From NCBI GenBank assembly GCA_026745465.1, contig JACYXH010000710.1, positions 45,001 to 109,000 of the forward strand: 64,000 bases of DNA, written 5' to 3'. Both the position numbers and the translations under genes were made by a program. Shown piece after piece: positions 1-16,725 of this stretch. Below the pieces are notes generated by a model, which was not told the DNA's origin, did no database searches, and saw only the letters and a program-made list of their open reading frames with translations. This DNA is from Lota lota (taxonomy: Eukaryota > Chordata > Actinopteri > Gadiformes > Lotidae). The number at the start of each line of letters is the position of its first letter. The first letter of the stretch is position 1.

Positions 1-946
1 GAAAGAGAGGGGGGACAGATAAGGGGGCTGCCTAAAATAGAGACTGATTTTCAAATTAACACATTATCAAACTGTTAAGTCATTTGAAAATTGGTTTTCA
101 ACAAAGTCTTGCTGTTAATGTCCCTTAAACATTCGCTATGCGTCTGTGAGTGTGCTGTAAATGCAGGCGGGAACGTTTATGTTGGACTGCTGGAAACACG
201 TGTTTGATTGAATGAAGTTCACTTTTGACAGCGTTAACAGCATACAAATATATCACATACATACTGTATGTTGCAGTCCTGGCACTCTTCCTTGTTATCA
301 GACAATCTGTTGACATCACACTGTGTTGATGTCACGCTCACACTCTCCTCACGGCAGCACGATATTGTTAGATATTCCCACCTTATTACTTTTATTATGT
401 TGTATCCGTGCGCTTTGATTCCTCCCTGCAATAATGGGCCACTGTGCTGATCAATTCCCCCGAAGGAATGCATAAAGTGTCCATCTGATTCACATATGCA
501 GCATTCGCGCAAGCGTCGTTCATGTTTCAGTCCCAGCTCTGGATGTGGCCAGAGACTTGGCCGCCATTGTTGATTATGTCCTGGTGTTGGGATTTCCAAG
601 AAGAAAATACATCCAGGATATTCTCAGGGCCTCAAACACATTGGCCCCGTATCCTCGTGTGTGACTGCCTTGGATTTCCATCACGACCACCGATGGATAA
701 TAGGATGATTGCAATACTTAGCACCAGATGCTAAAGGGACAGCGACGAGAGGGGGAAATAAAGGAAAACAACACAGGAGGTGAAAGACAGAAGCGAGTAG
801 GAAGGGAACAACAACAATGAGGAAAGAGTAAATGGTGGATAACGGCTGCTCAAAAGAGACGATAATGGGACAAAAATGGGACAGATATCTGTTTTCAGAC
901 AAACAACAAATCTAGAACTGCCACCGGAAACCAGGGATTCCTATGA
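1..946. other. No gene seen
   Basis: Mixed-composition sequence with only short, unrelated open frames on both strands. No splice-bounded exon, RNA gene or mobile element was recognised. It is probably intergenic or intronic DNA. Confidence 0.5.
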
Positions 947-969
947 CCCCCCCCCCCCCCCCCCCCCCC
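947..969. repeat. Poly-C homopolymer
   Basis: An uninterrupted run of about 23 C. A second poly-C run lies at 1931-1946. Lengths of such runs are unreliable in assemblies. Confidence 0.9.
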
Positions 970-1293
970 TCCTTGTTAGCATATCTAGCCATTGTTTCAA
1001 TGCGACCAAAGGAACCGGAAACTATTTATTTGGGGGGGGTTTCTCGGTACGGAGGGGCCAACAGCGCGTGGCGTTGGAAACAGCTGGCCTCAGTGCTGCT
1101 GACAGCACAGTTCCCGCGCTGATTAAATCGCAATTGATTTCTGTCAGGAAACACAAGGCGCTGCGGGGGCCGTTTGGTGCGCGCCCCGCCGAGAGCTGGG
1201 GGTGCACGGGTTGGCCGTGTGAGCCCTCGCGTGTCACCCCCAGCAACAACATGACAGGATGCTGGCGGAACTTTATGACGCGGTCACACTTGC

Positions 1294-1383
1294 GGAGGAG
1301 GAGGAGGAGGAGGAGGAGGAGGAGGAGGAGGAGGAGGAGGAGGAGGAGGAGGAGGAGGAGGAGGAGGAGGAGGAGGAGGAGGA
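1294..1383. repeat. (GGA)n trinucleotide array, about 30 units
   Basis: A pure GGA/GAG array of about 90 bases. Its frames read as poly-Glu, poly-Arg or, on the other strand, poly-Leu, which creates long but meaningless open frames. The purine/pyrimidine asymmetry could favour triplex or slippage. Confidence 0.95.
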
Positions 1384-4948
<3,565 letters not shown>

Positions 4949-5015
4949 AAACACTTTGAATGCTAGAATGCGAGTCCCCCCAGTTCAGCACAACATGGTG
5001 AATGTGAATGTGCGA

Positions 5016-5717
<702 letters not shown>

Positions 5718-5800
5718 TCTTGCGCCGCAGCACCCAACTGAATACAGATTTAATAAACAGTCTTATCGATTCCGAGAGAGGCTACACGTCCGTGGGTGCA

Positions 5801-5802
<2 letters not shown>

Positions 5803-5837
<35 letters not shown>

Positions 5838-6120
5838 GCACGCGTTCTCTGCCTCTCTCCACCTGTCTCTCTCTCGCTCTCTCCACCTGTCCATCTCTCT
5901 ACTTGTCTCCATCTCTGCTTCTCCCTTTTTCTCTCTCTCTACCTGTATCTCTCTCTCTACCTCTCTCTCTCTCGTTCTGCTTGTCTCTCTCTCCCTTTAC
6001 CTGTCTCCCTATCCTCTCTCTCTGCCTGTATCTCTTTCTCTACCTGTCTCTCTCTCACTCAACTTGTTTCTCTCTCCCTCTCTCTACCTGTCTCTCTCTC
6101 TATCTCTCTCTGCCACACCT
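5803..6120. repeat. CT-rich imperfect array
   Basis: A short pure (CT)n run at 5803-5834, then about 280 bases of degenerate CTCTCT with ACCTGT-type interruptions. It is pyrimidine-rich on the plus strand, opposite in polarity to the GA arrays just before it. Confidence 0.85.
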
Positions 6121-6978
6121 CTATCTAGTTTTCTTGTCATTCTGCCTTTCATGTCACAACTTGAACATTTCTTACTGTCAGTGACGAAAGCAGAGATCGT
6201 TTGGAGAAGGACTTGTTTTTCTTCCTACTTTTCCATGGCAGACATTGGCCCAGTTTGCCTGTTAGAAGGCAGACTAGAAACTATTCCTGCCCATTTCTTT
6301 TTAAGGCAGAGGAGAAAGTGTGTCATGACCCAGTAACAGTAGAGACAAAACACGCCTGACATCCTCGCTGGCCGTTTCCAATATACCTCTCCACTTTTCG
6401 CTGTTAAAAGGACACCGTGCCATGATTTCGCAGATGTGAATATATGTAATACTCTCCTTCCCCCTGTTGGGGAGGATGTCAGAAGCCTCATCTTTTTTGT
6501 TCACAAGCACTTAGAGCGAGAGTTTTATTTTTTTTAGAGTGTGGTATTTCCTCACGGACGGGGTCAATAAAAGTGGTGTTAATTCCCCTGGGTGTAAATA
6601 AAAGACGAGAGCGTTCAGCGTGGGGGTGTGGTCTTACGGCCGCGGCGGGCCACGCTTTTATGGGTAGTGTTAGTGAGGGTTTACGAGTTGCACCTTGTCT
6701 CTGCACTGTTGATTTACCTATATTCTGAGCGCGTCGTGGGTCCTACTTATACAGAAAGTTATCCCTTTAACGTGTTAGCTTTTGAGTTTATTTTACCGAC
6801 ATGGCCGCCTCGTCGTCCCCTTGCTCTCTGATTGGATGGTTTCACCGCTCACCTCTCCACTGTGAGTCAGTGCACTGTGTGGTGAGCGGTCTGGTGGAGA
6901 ACTGGCAGCTCTGCAGCACCCAGGTGAGTGCTGCCCTGTAGATGCACAATGGGTGAGGTGTGATAACCCACACCTCCC
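6121..6978. other. Non-coding stretch, no gene seen
   Basis: Open frames of 60-90 codons occur on both strands but show no domain, splice signals or repeats that would support a gene. Confidence 0.45.
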
Positions 6979-7427
6979 ACGCACGCACGCACGCACGCAC
7001 GCACGCAGACACACACACACAGGCAAGCAAGCACGCACGCACGCACTCACACACACAGGCAAGCACGCACGCACTCACACACACACACAGGCAAGCACGC
7101 ACGCACTCACACACACACACAGGCAAGCATGCACGCACTCACACACACAGGCAAGCACGCACGCATGCACACACTCACACTCACTCACACACACACAGGC
7201 AAGCATGCACGCACTCACACACACAGGCAAGCACGCACGCATGCACACACTCACACACAGGCAAGCACGCACGCACGCAGTCACACACACACACCAGCAT
7301 GCACGCACTCACACACACACAGGCAAGCACGCACACACAAACACAGGCAAGCACGCACACACGCACACACACAAGCACACGCGCACACACACATGAACCC
7401 ACTCACACACACACACACACACACAGA
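6979..7427. repeat. CACACGCACGCA-type minisatellite
   Basis: Variable units built from CACA, GCACGCA and AGGCAAGC, of about 24-40 bases, for about 450 bases. A purine-pyrimidine alternating tract of this kind can adopt Z-DNA. It produces spurious Thr-His frames. Confidence 0.9.
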
Positions 7428-8426
7428 CTGTAGCTGTGATTAAGGGCTACACAAAATAAAATAGACATGACTTGACTTAATAAATCATTATATAATTAAC
7501 GTTGAATAATTTAAATACTGTACAAACACTGTTCAACCAGATATTGCCAATTCATTTCTTTTATATAATCTAATTGGCGAACGGTACTCTTGTATATGTG
7601 GTCTAGGATACTGTGGTCTAGGATACAGGATATAGAACAGGAGACTGAAGTTTGATGACTTAGCATCCCAACATCTCAATGCTCAAGTTAAGAAATAGTG
7701 ATAAAAGATTGCGTCAGCCACAGTAATGTATCTTTCTGCCTCCATGCACCAGTGTTTAATACTATGTAGACTTAAAGGCTCAAATCCTTGTGGATAAAGT
7801 ATGTAAAATGTTATCACAAGAATCTCTTTCCAAAGTGAAAGATGGCTTGGCTAGTAAGTATTATGAGATTTTCTGTTCCATAAAATATTGCTCAATGCAA
7901 TGTTTGTGATTGGGTGTGATGGCAGTTTGAAGATTAAAAAACCGAAACGAGGAAATACGATCTTTCGTCATAGTATGAAACACTCGTGCTAATTCCCATA
8001 CTACCATTCCCATGTCTTTGGTGTTCTGAAACATGCACATAACACATAAATCACGACGTTTCAGCGTGTGCAGTTGATCTCCTGCCATACAAACAAAGAC
8101 GGAACATAGACCGGTCAACATCCAAGCCCCCGGAGGCAAGCGTTGGGTGGATGTCTCTGCATTGAAATGACAATGACACCCTCAATATTGTTTATGTGTT
8201 GTGCAGGCGCTGCTTTCCCCCGCCGATTGGTCCTAGCCAAGTGTAAGCGGCGCGGCGCGCAGGATGTCTGGCGGAGGTGGCGGAAGACGCGCTCGTAATC
8301 GGCTGTGTTATTGAATTATTGAATTAAAAGCTTAAGTGCTCAGGGTGAGCGTGTCGATTTTGCACAACTGAATGGCACACTGCTCATTCCCTTTTCATCT
8401 GAATAGATCATTTGTGTATGTAAAAT

Positions 8427-8455
8427 GGGGGGGGGGGGGGGGGGGGGGGGGGGGG
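8427..8455. repeat. Poly-G homopolymer (29 G)
   Basis: A run of about 29 G. A similar poly-C run is at 8958-8977. Both are potential G-quadruplex formers and common assembly weak points. Confidence 0.9.
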
Positions 8456-9356
8456 AGAGAATGGCGACATTACACAGATCACTTTCATTGTCTGTAATTC
8501 CCTTTCATTGTGACTGTAATCATTCCCCGAGACAAGTCATATTCATCCGGCGGTGCATGCTAGTCCCTAATCTGCATTCAGCCACCCTGAACGCAACATG
8601 GCCCGTTTCGCTGCCCAGCTGTACCCTAGCACGCTGCTAATTAAGCAAGGGTTCGCTGCAAACCAAACATTTTGCATAATTATGAATGAAGTGAGAGGTG
8701 AGCCGGTTTTCATTACTTAGGAGACACAGCGTCGGGTATCCGAGAGGGTAAGTGTCTTCGCCAAATAGTTTGACCCCTCTCCTCCCCATCCCCCCTTCCC
8801 CCCACCCCCACACCCCCTTTTTTGCATTCTGTTCACCGGTTTCCTGTCTCCTCTCGTCGCTCTGCTAAGTCTGGGAAGTGATGTGAAGAAAACGACGTGA
8901 TGTTAAAACCGTGTCTGTGTTTCACTAGGATGAGTTGCTGCCTGTGACCCACGCAATCCCCCCCCCCCCCCCCCCCCGCACCACCTCCCTTTCTCTCTCC
9001 CTGTCTTTGTCTCTCTCTCTCACGCTCCCTCTCCCTCTCGCGCTCACCCTCTCAAAAGAGTAGCTCAACGTATGCAGATGAGCTCATCAGAGCGCCGCGC
9101 GGAGACGAGGCATCTAGGTCTGGAATTGTGTCAATACCGGCACCAAAACAAATGCAAATCAAATTCCAAATGAATGTGTTTTCCCCCCGAGGAGCAGCGG
9201 AGTCGCACTTATAGTCGTCTCTCGGAAGATGACAGGATTCTGTCATCCAGAGCACGCGCCAAACAAGCCACCGTCAACCCGCTCGCTTGGAGACGGCGTC
9301 GGTGTGCAGAAGCCTCGAGTCTCGAGGTGGAAGGAAACGCTAACCGAAATAGAACA

Positions 9357-9427
9357 GGTGGTGGTGGTGGTGGTGGTGGTGGTGGTGGTGGTGGTGGTGG
9401 TGGTGGTGGTGGTGGTGGTGGTGGTGG
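9357..9427. repeat. (GGT)n trinucleotide array
   Basis: About 23 GGT units ending in a G-rich run. It reads as poly-Gly or poly-Val in spurious frames. Confidence 0.95.
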
Positions 9428-9984
9428 GGGGGGCGGGGGGGTCGTAGGCCTACCGCTTCTTTGAACAGACGAACCACGTTGCCTAGGCCTACTAGGTTGG
9501 TTTTTTATTTTTTTTGTGTAATGTTGATTTAAAATGGGGATTTCTGTAGCCTATCCAATCTGTTACAGTAACATGTGTGTACACGATAAATCCAAATCCT
9601 ATTTTACGGATAGTCCTGCTCTGGGTGGAGCCGCGCGCTGAGTTGAGGAGAAATGAGACATTAACCTTTTAGAAGGTTTGAAGTGGTAAAAGCTGCAGTG
9701 CCACTGCAGCAGTCATTGGATTTTATTTGATTTTATTGTATCTCTCCCCACAGAATTGGACATTGTGAGTCGTTTACACTGTCCAGTGTACATCTCGACG
9801 CTCTACTGCACGTCTCTTCAGGTGATGACAGAGGCAGATAATCTCCCACGGGCGATCAAAATGGTTAATACTGGAGAGACCTCTGCATTGCTAACATTTT
9901 GATAAGCTGTCAACTAAATACACCCCCAGAAAATACAGTATTTTAATAGACGTCTGGATGCAAGTGTTTGCTGCAATAGCCTGT

Positions 9985-10110
9985 TGGAGTAAACCTATGT
10001 TAGATATATTAGTAATATCCTATCTCTTGTACTCTCAGGATTTTCTCTGGAGTAAACCTATGTTAGATATATTAGTAATATCCTATCTCTGGTACTCTCA
10101 GGATTTTCGC
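9985..10110. repeat. Two-copy tandem duplication, 63-bp period
   Basis: Two nearly identical 63-base copies starting at 9985 and 10048, differing at about two or three positions (for example TTGTACTC versus TGGTACTC). A simple recent tandem duplication in non-coding DNA. Confidence 0.9.
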
Positions 10111-11285
10111 TGGCCTTGTGATCGTACATTTTTAGATCAACTCATTAAATATAAGTGACAGTTGTGGCTCACCGCAATTAATTTTTGATTGTTGACGAGG
10201 TGTGCTACACATCCATGCCTTGTCATCTGTCACATGCATAGATCTGCTGAATGACAGCTGCATCGCAATATTGTCTACGGAAGCACAGGAAACATGTTCC
10301 AAAGTACATTAAGCTAGCACATAGTGGAAGGGCCCAACGTGTACATTTAATTTGCATTGGTTTTGAGTCGGAGCGAGCGAGACTGTTTCTTTTAACTGTG
10401 CGATGGTTGAGATTTTTTTATGTGCTGCGAGAAAGTATTGGCAGACATTGTTCGCAAAGGCCTTATTAAGATTCATAGTTTGGACTGCTGTCCAGAAAAC
10501 ATTTGAAAGCCATTCCATGACAACAAAAGATGTGTATACAAATTTAATAAAATACACACAGTGAAATACACACAGTGGCCCATTTTCACGTGTAAGCTCA
10601 GCTTATTGGCACATAAACCGCAAAAAGGACGACATTTAAATTACAAATACATTCTTAAAAAAACGTGTTTTTTTTTCCAGAACCTCAAATGGTTTTTTAT
10701 GAAAAGGGACATTCCCTGTTGTACCACCATTAATAGTTCATAAGACACTTCATTTAACGTCACTGATATGTATTTCAGTTGCCTGGAATATCCAAAGAGA
10801 TGTTTCTTAAAACACTAAGTGGAGACAAAAAGCATCACTGTACAAAAGCAGACGGGACTTAATAGCTCAACAGCAGCGATTCTTTCAACGGCCTCACGAA
10901 ATTGTTCTTAAAATGTGTAAATTACAGACATCTAAATTGACAGGTCACAGTACACCATGGATACACGCTTCTTGGTGAAGGAAAAATGATGTTTCTCCTC
11001 CCCATACCTCCGTCACAGTAGTCAAAGACACAGTTATATCACCTCAACACAACAAAGCCACAAACTCAAGGTACACACAAAGCGGATGGTTTTTGGTTAT
11101 ACAATGCATGTCCGGGAACGCCGTGGTCACGGTACCCGGGAACGCCGCTCCGGGGTCACTTCTTACCTGTGATTTCACTATCACACTTCGGGCGGGTGAG
11201 CGTGAGGGAGAGGGCGAGTGAGAGCACAGAGAGCAGATAGAGAGAGAGAGAGAGAGAGGGCGGGAATGGGCGCTCGGCTGACGGC

Positions 11286-11929
11286 TCAGTTCCCAGATTG
11301 TCGCTGGGGGTCCAGAGCCCCCTCCTGCACCCCGCACTCCTGGCTGATGACGGAGCTGCGGATCAGGCTGCTGGACAGGGTCTTGGGCCGCAGCTCGCCA
11401 CCGCTCAGGAACCGGGGCTCCTCCATTTCCGTGTGCGGTGGCGAACACTGGCCGTCTGGAGGACCGTAGGCACTGATGTCCAAACCGCCGCCGCCGCCGC
11501 CGCCTCCTCCTCCCCTCATCTCCTCCTTGGACTGCGGGCTGGGCAGCAGGTCCAGGGGGGGGCGGCTGGTGGGGAGGGGCGGGGGAGGGGGGCTGCATGA
11601 CGCGGACGACGACGGGGTCTCCTGCAGCGGGGGGCTCAGCGTCGCCCCCTGCTGGGACTTCAGGTAGGGCTTGACGTTGGCCACCAGGATGGTGCCGTCC
11701 CGGGCCTGCTCCTTGCCGAAGGTGCTGAGGGTCTTCCTGCGGCTGATGGTGCCGTACAGCTCCGCCTCTAGCAGGGCCTCCACGCCGGCGGGGACCACGG
11801 GGTCGGCGCGGTCGTCCGCGGCGCCGTCCGCCAGCCGGCCGCTCGCCACCCGTAGCTTGGGCATCCAGCAGCGGTCCGAGTGGCCGAGCGCGCGGCACTC
11901 GTCGGTGCAGTGGGCCGACCGCTCTGGCC
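11286..11929 (-). CDS. Delta-2 protocadherin, last cytoplasmic exon
   Basis: This is the terminal coding exon of a non-clustered protocadherin, a cell-adhesion protein whose cytoplasmic tail recruits actin regulators. On the minus strand an acceptor (pyrimidine-rich, ending GCGCGCAG) lies just before 11929, and the frame runs about 214 codons to a TGA at 11286-11288. Near the start it carries HCTDECRALGHSDRCWMP, the hallmark tail motif of PCDH8/10/17/19, followed by TFGKEQ and ILVANVKPYLKS, which most resemble PCDH17 or PCDH8. The rest is Pro-rich with a ten-residue Gly run encoded by a GGC array at about 11482-11511. The extracellular cadherin exon is not in the window; upstream exons should lie at higher coordinates but none is seen before the retrovirus at 14047. 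Family assignment is firm, the paralogue is not. Confidence 0.82.
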
Positions 11930-11994
11930 CTGCGCGCGCACAAAGGGAAAGAGGTTTCTGTGCGGAAAGTTTGTTATTGGAGCGCATGGAGAAG

Positions 11995-11996
<2 letters not shown>

Positions 11997-12024
<28 letters not shown>
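11997..12024. repeat. (CAA)n microsatellite
   Basis: About nine CAA units in the intron just upstream (minus strand) of the protocadherin exon. Confidence 0.9.
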
Positions 12025-12025
<1 letters not shown>

Positions 12026-12870
12026 TCTCTAATACACTTGGTTATCGAGCAAAAGTTTCTACACACTGGAAGACAAAAGAGTCCCACAACCTCCCCACTG
12101 TATCAGCATTCTGTCTTCCTCGGTTGAATTCTACCGATGCATAATTAACACGGTGCGAGGAGAACAACTCCTGAGCCTGTTGCACCAGCTGCCTGTGAGT
12201 TCAAACGGCTCCCTGGCAACGTAGCCTCGATTTACTTTAGATCTCAACCGTTCATTATTACAAATCACTAAATGTTACGCTCTCAGTAGAATTATCCTTC
12301 CCCAAAAAAAACGAATCACTATATATTATTTAGAGATTTTGTTTTCGTCTAGGCATAGTTGTTGGGACTACATTAACATTTTATTTCCTGTTCTGCATTA
12401 TGCTGTTATTATGGGATGCTTGAGAGCCCGATTTTGAGTGCCCTTTGTTTTTGCCTCAATACGTAGTTATTGAGGCAAACAACACAACGACATGGTGATA
12501 AGTAGAGTACAACTTGAATGCGTGCACATTATTTGAATACGTTACATTTATCTTTACTAAATCGCCAAAGGAAAATCTAACCAGTAAAAAGAGAATATAC
12601 ATATATACACACACATGTTGATACAGGCGTTTTGTAATTCTAGGTTAATACGATGATTATTATTACCTTTACTGTAAGACTCTAAAATAATGAATACATG
12701 TGTAAAATGTATAAAAACGATACATGCATATGACCGCTGTGACGGGGACCATTATATCAAATGCAAGAAAACTCTGTTATGGACTTTGAAGACGAGAAAA
12801 CGTGCTCCAAATGCCTATTCGATCACAAGGCGTACCAAACGATGACCACATGTGAGACATGGGCAGCGGC

Positions 12871-12992
<122 letters not shown>

Positions 12993-13550
12993 CCACCGCC
13001 GCGATGGGTTTGCTTTCAGTTCCCACCCTTTTTCACTCCGGCTCACAGTTCACCGCGTTTCTTATAAACTGTCGCAGATGCATTATCTCCACGTACGGCT
13101 CCACACATCAGAGACCCTGAGAGCCGCGTCGGAGAGGAGGGAGCGGACAAGGCTACCTTTCCCTGTACCACAGGCTTTCTCCACGCCACTGCAGCAGGGA
13201 GACGATGCTGATGCAGAGAGATGTGTGGGGTAAGATGCTTCAGCGTGGAATGCTGGACCGGCGTTTGGGTCACTATACCGTTTTGGCTGAATACACAGCT
13301 AAAAACAATGCATCTTCTGTTTGCCTTACTGGGGAAACGTATACGATAATATCAATAATAACAATAATTGAAATTGTATTCTTTTTATACCCTGTATATT
13401 GTAATTTGCTTAAAAATACCCAAATGCTCTCACTCCATTTCAAATCAAAAACCATCCAATCTTTCCCATGTTTGAATACGGCATCACAAGCATTGTCCAC
13501 CAAAATGGTCCATGAGCAAATATAAAATGGGAGAAGGACTTATTCACACA

Positions 13551-13657
<107 letters not shown>

Positions 13658-14302
13658 CAAATATAATCAGAGACAGCCTAGCAACATAGCCAATGTGCAT
13701 CTGGTAATGGGGAATAAATATTCAGAGGGGCGGCTGGAGGGGGCCTCACAGGTGCATACATTAGCTGTGTTGAGGCAACGGGGGCCCTGGTGCTGCTGAT
13801 AAAGGGGGTGGATGTAGGAAAACACAACCCTTAGCAGGGCGTGAAGGAAAACAATCGGCCACGTTCCAGTTAAGACAACAGCAACACCGTTCAAAATGGT
13901 AAAGTATGGATTTTGTTTTCAATTAATATCAAATAATTCTCTCTGGCTCTCTCTCTCTGTGTCTCTGTCTCTCACACATGCGCGTACACACACACACACA
14001 AACATTGTGTTGATGTGTGCACCCTTGCATGTGTGTGTTTGTGTACTGTTAGATCCGTCACAATGTGAAGCTTGTTGTCCAGTAACGGTTGTGAACAAGC
14101 CGGTGAGGAGATTCGCCCAGCCCCTAACTACTCTGTACCAGACGCCTATCCCGCTTGCTCCGGCGCCCTACCCCTGGGCATAACCCTGGCCAGGACCGTG
14201 GCTACCGGCCGCGTCTGTATAGTAGCTCTCCTCTGGGATCCGTGCGCTTGGAAGTTTGCTGGGATTATTTAAGAGTTTGGAAAAACAACTCTAAGGATAT
14301 GT

Positions 14303-14421
14303 TTTATTTATGAGGACTAGGTAACCTCTCAGAATCACGATGTCAGATACAACTCCAGTCCAATTGATGTCCAAAGGAAGAAGATGTCGGGAAATGACAA
14401 AAAGGATTAAATTGTTTTATT
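14303..14421 (-). terminator. Candidate polyadenylation signals in the 3' LTR
   Basis: Two minus-strand AATAAA hexamers, at 14416-14421 and 14303-14308, lie 500-640 bases downstream of the TATA box. Either could end the R region. Which is used cannot be told from sequence. Confidence 0.5.
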
Positions 14422-15369
14422 GTATTTGCTTGCGGATTATAGGAGGGAACATTGCAAATTGCTAAAAAGTCCTTCGATATATAAAATCAAAAGAACGTAT
14501 AAAATAAACAAAAGTATACTTTCCAATAATAATTGACAATAAAAGAAAAAACAACGATCACACATGTTGCTTACTTGTGATGAGAAGCCGAACGAGTTCG
14601 TAGGGGCGCAGAAGGAGTAAAAACTCCTTCTACGTTTTGAGAAAAAACCTAATCAATTTCTTTCCTAATCGTCCCTTTTGCATGTATAAGTGAGCCTACA
14701 TAGCTGTCCCAGCTATGGGAGGAATCCTCTCCGGAGATTGAATAATACTAGGCTAGCTTCTAAAAACACATGTCTATCCGAGGTGTTCTGAGAATGTTCT
14801 ATCTCTTTTCGGTTTTCTGTTCCAATTCGTTCTATTCGTCTATCGGCTATTTTATTTCTTCCGGAGGTCCGGGTTGACGTCCTGCATGGAGTCCCCGTAG
14901 TAAGGATTCCTCCTCGTTCTGTTCATATGCAGGTTCTTTTATAGGACTTATAGTTCCTCCCTTTTCATGTCGTAATATTCCATTACACTTCTACTGACGC
15001 GTATAGTTCTTATCTCTCGGCTTCTAGGTACTTTTTCCTCTTGGCCCATCTGGCGTGATTACCACCATCTCCTGGGTTCTTTATGTATTTACCACCTGTT
15101 TTTATTATGGCTTTTTAATTACCGAGTGATTCGGTTTCCGAGAAAGCACCTAAAAAGATCCGAAAGTCACATTAGACCTGATGGATGAGCTTATGTTCCC
15201 AAGCACCATTACATGCCTGAGATATGCATTTCATGCTAGACATGCACTCATAGTATCATAAACCTGTTTCTTCATTGAATATGATCTTCCTAGTTCATAT
15301 CTCGTGTACAAAACAACCCATATCTGTTAACGCCAAATCTCATATCTAAGCCTCGTATTAGAGTACAAC

Positions 15370-15525
15370 ACAATACATCAGTGCGTAGAATATAAGACCA
15401 TACAGCAGTGCGTGAAGACAAAAGTTGATGTATCTCAGTGGTCAGGACAAACAGGAAGTGATATATATCAGTGTAGACAAACAAAAAGTAATATATCAGT
15501 GTTGAAGACAAAATGATATAAGGTA
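15370..15525 (-). promoter_or_regulatory. Degenerate repeats in U3, candidate enhancer
   Basis: Within U3, about 150 bases hold four or five degenerate copies of a unit containing ATATCAGTG followed by GACAAA-type sequence. The same array is at 32273-32428 in the other LTR. Repeats in U3 are often enhancer or transactivator-binding sites; here that is inference. Confidence 0.4.
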
Positions 15526-15813
15526 GCGCGGTTTACATACATCATGAGGCCTTGACGTTGTTACCAGTATAATGTGAACCCGTGTTTTCAAATGTATACA
15601 TAAGACAGTGCTCAACCTAGTAAGTGCCCTTATATAGTACACAAGTGTTCTTATAAAATCAGTTGTCGTTGTATCAGTGCTTATTGGCTAACATAGGATA
15701 TAACAGTAGATAGCAATCGACAATAACATCATCCCTTTTTGACTCATGTTATATTACTCATATCCACGTTTTTAGACACTGTCCGGGTTTCGATGAATCA
15801 ACCTTACTTGACA

Positions 15814-15823
15814 CCCCCTCCTT
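15814..15823 (-). other. Polypurine tract
   Basis: On the minus strand AAGGAGGGGG directly precedes the TG of the 3' LTR, the standard position for the plus-strand DNA primer used in reverse transcription. The last accessory ORF ends 38 bases upstream. Confidence 0.85.
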
Positions 15824-15861
15824 GATATCAGTGGAACCCAGGGACAGGAAGTCCACGTAGC

Positions 15862-16602
15862 TCAGCGAGAGGCCGGGGAATATCCGGAGGCAGAATCGAC
15901 CGCCGGAGCCCCGGTCAGGCCATTACGTCCAGCATGCGGACCAAGGGTGACGTCCGCAGGGGAAGGGGGACGTAGAAGAAGGGTGCGGAGCATAGAGGAG
16001 GAGACCTGGTGATCCCGAGGGGCAGGAGGATAGATGACATCCAAGGTGTCGAGGGAGGCCGATGGATCCCGGGAAACCAGCACGGGGGGTGATCTGGAAC
16101 GAGCATCACTGTTGTCCGAATTCCGCCGAGGCCGACGAGAGGAGCCGGAACGTGACCAATCGAAGCCCCGGGAGCGATGGGTACCCAGGCGGGTAGCCGA
16201 GGAATCCCAACCACAAAGAGCCAAGCCTTGGTGACCGCGGAGTCCCCGATAGGTGGTCCATTGGCCCCATCCACAGCCACAGCATCGCCACAGACGAGCC
16301 AGAGGATCGCGATAGGCAACGCTGTTATCAGGTTGAGGAAAATGGGGCACCAGGGCGTCGATCACTGGAGTTGCCGGGGGGGATCCTGGGCCCATGATGT
16401 GTCGGAGGCGTTCCTGGATCATGTTCTCAATGTCAGAATCGGGGAAGTGTCGTGGACGATACAATGGGGAAAAAAGGCCGTTACGCTGCCACGGCCCATA
16501 GGCGGGTAGGGGCCTAGGGTTAGGTGACGGAGGAAGAGAACTCAGCCAGTCAAGTACATCGTCCAACGCAGAGTCAGTATGAGCCATGAGTCCGGGAGGC
16601 AA
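15862..16602 (-). CDS. Retroviral accessory ORF, 246 aa, Cys/His and Arg-rich
   Basis: The last ORF before the 3' LTR; not recognised as a known family. Around residues 105-140 is a cluster (RCCGCGWGQW, then GLRGHQ and LCGW) of Cys and His that could bind zinc. It is followed by an Arg/Ser-rich basic stretch (about residues 150-175) that could serve nuclear import or RNA binding, and a Pro-rich tail. Its position 3' of env is where foamy and other complex retroviruses keep regulatory genes, so a regulatory role is plausible but unproven. A downstream in-frame ATG (residue 6) exists; I keep the first. It starts 123 bases after the end of the 301-aa ORF and must be translated from a spliced RNA. 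Confidence 0.7.
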   Translation of the reverse strand: MPPGLMAHTDSALDDVLDWLSSLPPSPNPRPLPAYGPWQRNGLFSPLYRPRHFPDSDIENMIQERLRHIMGPGSPPATPVIDALVPHFPQPDNSVAYRDPLARLWRCCGCGWGQWTTYRGLRGHQGLALCGWDSSATRLGTHRSRGFDWSRSGSSRRPRRNSDNSDARSRSPPVLVSRDPSASLDTLDVIYPPAPRDHQVSSSMLRTLLLRPPSPADVTLGPHAGRNGLTGAPAVDSASGYSPASR

Positions 16603-16725
16603 AAATACTTATAAAAAGATATAAAAAGTAAAAGGCGATAGGGTGAGGCCTGAGTGTCTACAAGTATTCGCCGTGTTCAGCGCCCTGTGATGTCTGCATA
16701 GAGGAGTTGTCCATCTTTATACCGT

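Larger units (their letters stand above)
7428..11285. other. Non-coding stretch, likely downstream of the protocadherin exon
   Basis: No coding exon was recognised. The part nearest 11285 lies directly after the minus-strand protocadherin stop codon and is likely 3' UTR. AATAAA-type signals on the minus strand occur at about 9506 and 9722 but cannot be assigned. The stretch also holds the homopolymers and duplications listed separately. Confidence 0.45.
14047..15813 (-). repeat. 3' LTR of the retrovirus (1,767 bp)
   Basis: Direct repeat of 30950-32716 with the same length and about six substitutions (for example position 14352 A versus 31255 G). Ends are TGTTAG...TTGACA on the plus strand. 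On the minus strand a TATAAAAG lies at 14936-14943, giving a U3 of about 900 bases, and AATAAA signals lie at 14416-14421 and 14303-14308. No open frame of note lies inside. Confidence 0.97.

Noticed and set aside
6793-7443. Cys/Val and Thr/His rich frames on both strands
   Set aside because: CACGCA minisatellite without coding signature.
11044-11943. 299-codon minus-strand frame overlapping the protocadherin exon
   Set aside because: Arg/Pro-rich shadow of the GC-rich protocadherin frame; the conserved motif is in the other frame.
14072-14272. 66-codon frame in both LTRs
   Set aside because: Opposite to the viral genes, no features; LTR sequence only.
15290-15511. 73-codon frame in U3 of both LTRs
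   Set aside because: In the viral sense but composed of the degenerate U3 repeats; no supporting feature.
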